Of a stretch of DNA of 28,782 bases, positions 22,401 through 28,782 are shown piece after piece; within the stretch, counting starts at the first letter, position 1; each line of letters opens with the position of its first letter. Origin of the DNA: Sperchopsis tessellata (Eukaryota; Arthropoda; Insecta; Coleoptera; Hydrophilidae). The DNA lies in NCBI GenBank assembly GCA_033557685.1, contig JAWQRN010000517.1, positions 1 to 28,782 of the forward strand. The letters are read 5' to 3'. The position numbers were made by a program, and so were the translations under genes. The notes under the pieces were generated by a model. That model saw nothing but the letters and a program-made list of their open reading frames with translations, had not been told where the DNA came from and did no database searches.

Positions 22401-23608
22401 GTTTAGAACAAATGAAACAAGAAATTGATCAAATTAAAAGTGAACCCCTTATACAGAATGAAAGTTCTACAAATGATTTTACAACTTTAAATGATCAATT
22501 AATTTTCACAACTGACAGCCAGGATGGTACAACTGAAAGTTCAATTGGATTTAATGAAGGCACTACACTTTTAGATGTCGATCAGAAGGAAACTACTATT
22601 TTTAATCAATACTCATCAACAACTTTAAAGACTGGTGGTTCAAGTGATAATATGGAGATGTCTACAGAATCATTAACAATAATCACAAACAATACCGGCA
22701 GTGAAAACTCCATTGTAAGTAGTAAAGTGGATAAAGATTTGGAAAGTACTACATCAAAAGTCATAAATCCCAGTACTATTGACATTAAAATTATAAGTAG
22801 AGCACCGATTCCCAGTACACCCACACCATTTACTGCAGCACCACAGGAACCAACAAATAAACCAAATTTGACCAAAAATAGTCCCGAAATTAATGTTTCA
22901 AACAATTCAACCTGGACATTAGTTCCCATAATGTCCCCAAATAGTAAGGCAACTCAAAAACCTGTTGTGGAAAGTAAGCCAAATATACCAACTATAAACA
23001 TTGAACCAGCAAAACCAGTAGAGCTAGTACCACAACCACAGCAAGGTTTTGGATTGGAAGATAGCACTGCCAATTTAGACACAGATGTATACAAATTTGT
23101 AGAACTATGCAATGAACTAGCTTTTGGATTTTGGCAGTCTGTCACAACAGGAATTAGTTCAGCAAGAAGTGTATTTACATCACCATTCGCTGCTACATCT
23201 CTACTAGCTATGGTATTCTTGGGAGCTAGAGGATCCACCTCTGGGGAGATGAATGAAATTCTTAAACTTGATGATATGGTCACCTTCAATCCCCATTTGA
23301 TATTTAGGAATGTTAGTGAATCTATTGATGTTTCTCCTAGTGCTGGTGTTGCAACTTCTGCTATTATTCGAGAATTATACAGTGATAAAAGTAAAGGAAA
23401 ACTTTTAAATTTTTACAAAGAGAGAGCTAGGCAATTTTATGATGGACATGTTGAGGAAGCTAGTTTTAGAGAAATTAGTGATATTATACGAAGAAGAACA
23501 AACTTACTAGTGAAGAGACAAACTTGGGGTAAAATACAAGAATATGTTAAAGACATGCAAATTACAGCTAGACCTCCATTAGCCGGAATCAGTGCTAGTA
23601 TTTTCCAG
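19411..23608 (+). CDS. Serpin-domain protein, internal exon with long Thr/Ser-rich region (partial gene)
   Basis: An internal exon: TTTGTTGCAG precedes 19411 and GTAAGA follows 23608. The first base completes a split codon, so the upstream intron is phase 2; the GTG at 19412 is not a start. The 1399 codons give a conserved-looking block (about 1-75, SVIVDNEKGNQAYFADAVGR... and YEFYTFDDNGD). Then come roughly 1100 residues rich in Thr, Ser, Glu and Pro with no Cys that I can see, plus an Asp/Asn run near 791-806. The serpin domain starts near residue 1225 (VELCNELAFGFW, helix A). SVFTSPFAATSLLAMVFLGA corresponds to the serpin shutter segment NxVFSPxSIxxALAM. The low-complexity part is probably disordered and O-glycosylated, as in mucin-like secreted proteins (inference). 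No signal peptide is visible because the first exon or exons lie elsewhere. An insect non-inhibitory serpin such as Drosophila Spn100A is a possible relative, but I could not verify it. Confidence 0.88.
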
Positions 23609-26068
23609 GTAAGAATATTTGAATACTGTTTATTTAATAAAATATACTATACTTATAGTAAAGTTAATATAGTTAAATTTCTTTAATAATGCTCATTTAC
23701 AGTTTAATAGGGTTAGATAGGAATAAACGCTTGCCCTGTGAATATCTGAATCCTGCAGTGGTGAAGTGATACTAAGTGAGAATGCTAATAAGTGGTTTGT
23801 AATATCATTTTAGTTCTTACACTTAAGTATAGAAATTATTCTTGGGTGCAGCAGACATTACAGAAAATAAATATTGTAGCAGGGAAGTATTACCTTAAAA
23901 GTGCAAACCAAATGAGTCAAGTTGATAGAGTTAGGGTTTAAATAAAAGTGTTGTGCTGCATAGTGTGTAGATCATGTGCTTGTTTAGGGATTTAAAGAGA
24001 AAAGGAGAGAAAAGAGTTAGAAAAAGATATATTTAATGTGGTGGAAGGTGGTAGAGGTGAAGGAATATGTAGCAAAATATGGATTGGTGGCGTTAGTGAA
24101 ATTCTAGGAAGTAAAACGCACTTCTCAAGAAAACTTGTGGACTTGGAGTATGTCTGCTGAGTTAATGAGTTGCTGCTCCAGGGTAGTAACAAGATCTCTG
24201 ATATTGTAATGATCTTTGATAGGTCTCTCAAGTTTGATGATCATGTGAGTAACGTAGTTCAGACTGTAACTAGGATGCAAGGGTTTTGGAATGGATGCTG
24301 AGATTGCCTTGTACCAATATCTGGTTCGATCCAGGTTGGAGTATGTGGGGAGGGTGTGAAACCTTTTCCGTGCTAAACATGTCCATTTATTTGGGAGCAA
24401 GTGCTGTGCAAGTTCCTAATGTGTCTGCACTTCAAGAAGTTTTTAATTTACCCTCTGTGTTGCTATCCGCAGAGTGATCTATTGACCATTTTCAGCATTG
24501 ACAATCTTTCACACATGAGATCTATAGACATTCATGTTCTTTCTGTGAGCCCTTGTTATCGAACCACTTTTTCTGTACTTCAGGCAATGACCAATGCTCT
24601 ATTCCATGCAAGTCTGTTATTCAGGCTTTACCATGACTGTTTGAAAGAGTAGATATCTTTCACCTATCTCCTCGTGCTTTCTACCACTCAACGCCATTAC
24701 ATAACCTATTTTTTATGTTTTTTTTTATATACTTATGTTTCTGATCTGTGATTTTTTCTGATATTTTTTTGTAACTTCATCCTTTTCTGTATTTGTAAAT
24801 TTTTGAGTGGTGCAAAATAAAACAATATATAAAATAATATAATTATTTAAAATTTGAATGATTACATATTAGACTGAAAAATATTTTATAAACAAACTTT
24901 AAATAACTTTTTTTATTTTTTAAATTATTAATAACACTTTAATAAACCAAATTAAAATGTCATAATTATCAAGAGTAAAAATAGTAATCATAAGTTAAGT
25001 AATATAAGTAAAAATAAAAATTCATTAGTATTTAAAGAGAAACAAATTTGATGTCAAACTTAGAAAAGAAACTAATCGGAACTTATATAGCATGTAAATA
25101 AGTTGACCACTTTATAAGTATCAATACTATAGATACCAGAAGTTTGCTGCACCATCGAGACCCTAAAATTAGTTTCGTATGTACATATAATATACAACAC
25201 AATATACAACACACAAATTTACCCCTTACCCTGCTAATCATTGGTGACAATTCAATCTAGGCTAATACTAGAAGGTCCGAAAACCGTCAAATACTACTTA
25301 AATTTTTGTCAAATTGGAATCTATCTGGTACACAAACCCGAATAGTTAACATGAAGAAATTACACATAACGTATAGACAAGGTGATTCGAACCACCCATC
25401 TAGATTCCATATCTTTGAAAGTATTTAAGATATTTTATCGCAGAGAAAAAAATGTGCACTAGAACGCATATGTAGGGCCAGAAAAAAATATTCATCTAAT
25501 ATCAAATTCCTCCAAAGGGTTGGGGTGGGGTGCATGTTGGGAATTTTAAATAGAAACATATATTTTTTCTTTGAAAATTTGGTTGAATATTTGCATCAAA
25601 ATATCTTAAATACGTTCAAATATAGTACCTAGACTAGTAGTCTGAATCAATTTGTATACATTCAGGCTAAAAGAAAACGTTTTTCATATAAATAAATAGC
25701 TTGTATATTTTAGCTAACTTTGTTACCTTAATTTTATTGTATAAGGCCTTAAAGGTATACAGGATAACTCTAAAACATTATGCAGATCCCCTGCTTTTAA
25801 GCCCAATTCCCCAAATTTGTATAGTTCAATAAATATCTTGTGTGCAGGTACAATTCCCTGTTTGGACAGGTTTACTCTGTGCAAATTTAAAAGAAATTAA
25901 GCTATACATTTTATAATTGTCAAGATTATTAAAATTTACAAATTCATCTAAGCCAGGTGTATGTATTAGATTTTTTTATGTGATGCATGTAATTTTCACC
26001 CAAACTATAAAATCACCATTCACCATTACAACTTGTAAGACATACTTACTATTTTCTTATATTTACAG
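23609..26068 (+). other. Serpin gene intron, 2460 bp, phase 0
   Basis: Donor CAG|GTAAGA and acceptor TTACAG|AC. Both flanking exons read without a split codon, joining ...SIFQ to TDCSAAS. This interrupts the serpin where the usual VNAIYFKG-type strand would be. Apart from the LINE relic at 24160-24830 it is AT-rich sequence without coding potential. The frame that runs 23609-23686 past the donor is read-through. Confidence 0.88.
24160..24830 (+). pseudogene. Decayed LINE RT/C-terminal relic in the serpin intron
   Basis: The frame from about 24207 reads FDRSLKFDDHV and VVQTVTRMQGF. A shifted frame (24299-24355) reads EIALYQYLVRSRLEYVGRV, the thumb-region pattern of CR1/jockey-type LINEs (LVRSxLEYxxxVW). 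Near 24645 ERVDIFHLSPRAF resembles the extreme C-terminus of such ORF2 proteins (DIFxLSxxxF). The sequence then runs to GAGTGGTGCAAAATAAAAC, which could be the element end. Multiple stops and shifts show it is old. Confidence 0.7.
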
Positions 26069-26908
26069 ACTGATTGCTCCGCAGCCTCTACTGAAGGACG
26101 TGATGGAGAATTATACTTTGTAGTTTTACCATCAATAAGACAACGACGATTAGTTCCTGTACCAGCTGTAGTTTACCGTTCAGGATTCTTAGCAGGATAT
26201 GATCCAGGACTTGATGCCACAGCAGTTGCACTAGGTTCCAAAGACCAAGTAGTCAGCACCATTTTTGTTATCCCTGGGCAACAAGGAATTGCAGCACCAG
26301 GTGATGGTTTGGCAAGATTGGAAAAACACTTAACAAATTCTGCTGTAAAACGAGGCTCCTGGCCTCGGTTATTAAGGTCACTTATTCCACGACCAGGCTT
26401 AGAAGTACAAATTCCCAGGTTTTCACATAGGTCTATAATAAATGCGACAGTAGCTTTACAAAAAATGGGACTTAAAGATCTTTTTGACTCAAAAAAAGCA
26501 GATCTCAGAGGTTTGAATGGAGTTGCACACGAATTGCATCTATCAGATTTACTACAAATAAATACCTTCGCTACATGTGGTGAAAGCCCAATTGAAGATA
26601 CTCATCACTCTGAAATATATCCTGCAACAGCAGCTAGACCTTCAAGGCAATCACGAAGAATGGATCACCTTATAAGTGATAATGAGAGTGAACTTTTGGA
26701 AGAACCCAGAGATTATCAGAGGGCATTCCATGATCCATTATATGACCCTAGCTTTTTTGCATTGCCATTATCTTTACGACCCAGGCAAGCCAGATTACCT
26801 GAAGTTCCTAGGTTGCGATTTGACCGACCTTTCCTTTATTTTGTAAGGCACAACCCGACTGGTCTTATTTTACATATGGGACGATTTAATCCTAGACTGC
26901 TGCCATAA
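26069..26908 (+). CDS. Serpin-domain protein, last exon
   Basis: The exon gives 279 residues and stop TAA (26906-26908), continuing the serpin fold. It includes LEVQIPRFSHRSIINATVAL, then KMGLKDLFDSKKADLRGL (the LPKFKI...LkkLGIxDLFxxxADLSG strand and helix of serpins). Next is LHLSDLLQINTFATCGE, and the C-terminal signature FDRPFLYFVRHNPTGLILHM then GRFNP. The segment between TCGESP and LRFDRPFL is about 80 residues, far longer than the usual reactive-centre loop. It lacks the EEGTxAAAATG hinge that allows inhibitory insertion, so I infer a non-inhibitory serpin. It contains RQSRR (about residue 1592-1596 of the visible protein), a possible furin-type cleavage site. The ATG at 26309 is an internal Met, not the start. 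Confidence 0.9.
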   Translation, partial: TDCSAASTEGRDGELYFVVLPSIRQRRLVPVPAVVYRSGFLAGYDPGLDATAVALGSKDQVVSTIFVIPGQQGIAAPGDGLARLEKHLTNSAVKRGSWPRLLRSLIPRPGLEVQIPRFSHRSIINATVALQKMGLKDLFDSKKADLRGLNGVAHELHLSDLLQINTFATCGESPIEDTHHSEIYPATAARPSRQSRRMDHLISDNESELLEEPRDYQRAFHDPLYDPSFFALPLSLRPRQARLPEVPRLRFDRPFLYFVRHNPTGLILHMGRFNPRLLP

Positions 26909-27140
26909 AAAAAAATGTATTAGTTAAAATATGGCTAGATTTGTTTTTGCTATTGTTCAATTTTGTACATATTCTAGATGTAATTTTGCAATCACTCATT
27001 TGATACTTGAGATGGCTGGCAAAAGACTTAAGTACCTATAACTAAGCAAATAGTGGACCATGTCAATTTAGCATTAATACCAGAATTACTTTTACCTTAT
27101 TGTTTTATATAAGTTAATAAATCATACCTTTATGATCGTT
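26909..27140 (+). other. Serpin 3' untranslated region with candidate poly(A) signal
   Basis: AT-rich sequence after the stop. AATAAA at 27116-27121 is the first canonical signal, followed by a T/G-rich stretch (CGTTTCGGTCTGC). The exact cleavage site is not visible. Confidence 0.55.
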
Positions 27141-27608
27141 TCGGTCTGCTAGAAAAAGTTATGATAAAGATCATCAGTTATGACACCCACCACATTACAT
27201 TAATCTTATGAACCTTTTTTGTAATTATTGCATGCTGTGTACTAAATTACAAAACATTTATTTACTTCTGTGTACTTAGTGCTCCAAATCACTTCTTATA
27301 TTCTCTTATTATTTATCTTTAGTTAAATAATACTAATAATGATTAAGCACATATGAATTATTCCATACTAATGGTGTATTTAAATTTTCTTAAAAAATCT
27401 CTTTTGAGATGTCTGTTATTTAAACATCAGTCTGCACTTTATTTATCCTCATCATTATTTATTCATGAAGCTGAAGTTCATAGATAAATATGCAAATATT
27501 TTATGAAAATTTTTTGAATAACTCATACTTTCATTACCAAATTAATATACTTGAAAATATTTCTTAACGAACGACCTACAGTTCGATCAACGAATGTTTG
27601 TATGACTA

Positions 27609-27616
27609 TTATCAAC
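27609..27616. repeat. Left 8-bp TSD of MITE
   Basis: TTATCAAC, repeated exactly at 27890-27897. Confidence 0.8.
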
Positions 27617-27889
27617 TAGCCCTGGGAATTTTTTTCCATTAATCACTAAAATAATTATTTTAATAATCGATCATCGATTATTTGATTAACCTATCATCGA
27701 TTATTTGATTAATCGATCATCGATTATTTTAATAATCAATTATTGATTATTTGATTAATCGATCATCGATTATTTGATCGATCATCGATTATTTGATTGA
27801 TCGATCGATTATTTGATTTTTTCGATTAATCAATATAATCGATGTTTTTACAATAATCGATTATGAAATTTCATAATCGCCCAGAGCTA
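27617..27889. mobile_element. hAT-like MITE, 273 bp, with internal minisatellite
   Basis: Its ends are TAGCCCTGGG and CCCAGAGCTA, inverse to each other at nine of ten bases, and it is flanked by perfect 8-bp direct repeats TTATCAAC. An 8-bp duplication is the hallmark of hAT transposition. There is no transposase ORF. The interior is a degenerate tandem array of ATCGATTATTTGATTAAT-like units (about 27653-27840). It also holds a perfect 22-base palindrome at 27858-27879 near the right end. Confidence 0.8.
27653..27840. repeat. ATCGATTATTTGATTAAT-type minisatellite
   Basis: Units of about 18-26 bases built on GATCATCGATTATTTGATTA, with variation in spacing and a few substitutions. It lies wholly inside the MITE. 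Confidence 0.75.
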
Positions 27890-27897
27890 TTATCAAC

Positions 27898-28706
27898 AGC
27901 CACAGTTTTAATATCAAAATAGTTGGATGGTTTTGTATACCCCGACAAAGTTAACAACAGTTATAACTCCATCCCTCTAGGTCTCACTGTTCTGCACATT
28001 AGCATCACATCAATTTATTACTTAATAACGAGCCTATTTAATTTATTTCGGTGTAGTGTTAACAATTTATTTAAAACTTTTTAAATTATGAAAGCCACTT
28101 TAGTGACATCATTTGAACATTCGATTTATTTCAGATGTTAGTAAATGAAGACGTGCACAGGAAGAATCACTGATCTGACTATATCTGTGTAATAACTGAT
28201 AAAAATAGATAAACACATGACCCATAAAATATTTGACTATTTTCTCATTTAATAATTTTAGTAATAAAAAATTACCCCAACCTTTATCACTTCATAAACC
28301 CTCCATTATAAATTATTTTCAATAATTGTAGTTTTGTGTAAATTCTTAAAATACTTAATGATTAAATATTGTTTTTAAAATGAAATAGAAAAATACTTTA
28401 CAGTAAATATATTTTAATTATTTATTTAAATACCTTGTGAAAATGCAAAATTTACCTGATAAATATTGCCTTGAAAACATTGTGAACAGGTTGAGAAAGT
28501 TTGAACAAAATTTTAATTATTATTTGCTAATCAAGAAAGTCATAAAAATGTGAGTAATACACCAATCCTAAAGTTCTTCATTAAATTCCTTTAATGGATC
28601 CTTTAAAGCAAATCAGAAATAATAAAGGAATAATGTCATAAGTGAATAGAACAAATAAAGAAAAATGATGCTTTAAAAACTTATTTGTTATGTAAACAGA
28701 ATAGGA
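27898..28706. other. AT-rich region without recognised features
   Basis: I see no gene or named repeat between the MITE and the final PLE copy. Confidence 0.5.
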
Positions 28707-28782
28707 CTATATGAATGTTGTTTCCGGGTGGAAACCGTGTAGAGGCTCTGACAAGTGCCGACGTTTCGTCCACTGTTGCAAG
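28707..28782 (-). mobile_element. PLE-B terminal repeat copy, cut by the window end
   Basis: CTATATGAATGTTGTTTCCG, GGTGGAAACCGTGTAGAGG, then GCCGACGTTTCGTCCACTG and TTGCAAG. This is the best-preserved left arm of the family. On the complementary (PLE-sense) strand it reads GTGGACGAAACGTCGGC. Confidence 0.85.

Noticed and set aside
19741..23289. Several minus-strand frames (Val/Ser/Leu-rich)
   Set aside because: They are antisense shadows of the Thr/Ser-rich coding exon.
19412..23686. Single ORF starting with GTG at 19412 and ending at 23686
   Set aside because: It is bounded by a splice acceptor at 19410/19411, and its last 26 codons lie after a GTAAGA donor. The serpin fold continues in the exon at 26069.
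26309..26908. Separate gene starting at ATG 26309
   Set aside because: The same frame is open back to the acceptor at 26068 and completes the serpin fold, so the ATG is internal.
27653..27840. CRISPR-like array
   Set aside because: The units are contiguous and degenerate with no unique spacers. It is a minisatellite inside a MITE in eukaryotic DNA.

Overview
The window looks like AT-rich arthropod nuclear DNA, most likely from an insect. The signs are a spliced gene with GT-AG introns, a serpin with a long secreted-type Thr/Ser-rich extension, and a dense load of decayed non-LTR retrotransposons, Penelope-like elements (PLEs), a tRNA-derived SINE and a hAT-like MITE. I cannot assign an order from sequence alone. 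There is no bacterial or organellar gene, no CRISPR array and no rRNA.

Layout. About 23-2800 is a heavily decayed RTE-type LINE on the + strand (endonuclease tail, RT, C-terminal part). Two PLE-derived pieces are nested in it. One is a minus-strand GIY-YIG fragment. The other is a 114-bp terminal fragment with a 12-bp target-site duplication (TSD). From 2800 to 8140 the DNA is mostly featureless and AT-rich, with a (TA)n microsatellite, a ~160-bp tandem duplication and two PLE-terminus-like copies. From 8142 to about 8860 there is a minus-strand PLE 3' part (linker, GIY-YIG endonuclease, terminal repeat). From 8968 to 14749 lies an end-to-end LINE of the RNase H-carrying I/jockey-like group. 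It is flanked by perfect 13-bp TSDs but has broken ORFs and lost RT catalytic residues. An 85-bp-arm inverted repeat follows at 14956-15147, then AT-rich DNA, a jockey RT relic (17932-18272), another PLE terminus and a SINE.

The one host gene starts inside the window at an internal exon (19411-23608). It continues after a phase-0 intron of 2460 bp in the last exon (26069-26908). It encodes 1678 visible residues: a conserved N-terminal block, roughly 1100 residues of Thr/Ser-rich and acidic low-complexity sequence, and a C-terminal serpin fold. The reactive-centre loop region is replaced by a long insert with a dibasic site, so a non-inhibitory serpin is likely. The exon or exons with the start codon and any signal peptide were not found. 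The intron carries a LINE relic. A candidate poly(A) signal lies about 210 bases after the stop.

Downstream, a 273-bp MITE with an 8-bp TSD (27617-27889) contains a degenerate ATCGATTATTTGATTAAT-type minisatellite. The window ends inside another PLE terminal copy. The host gene is the only sequence likely to be expressed as protein; the rest is a record of nested transposition.
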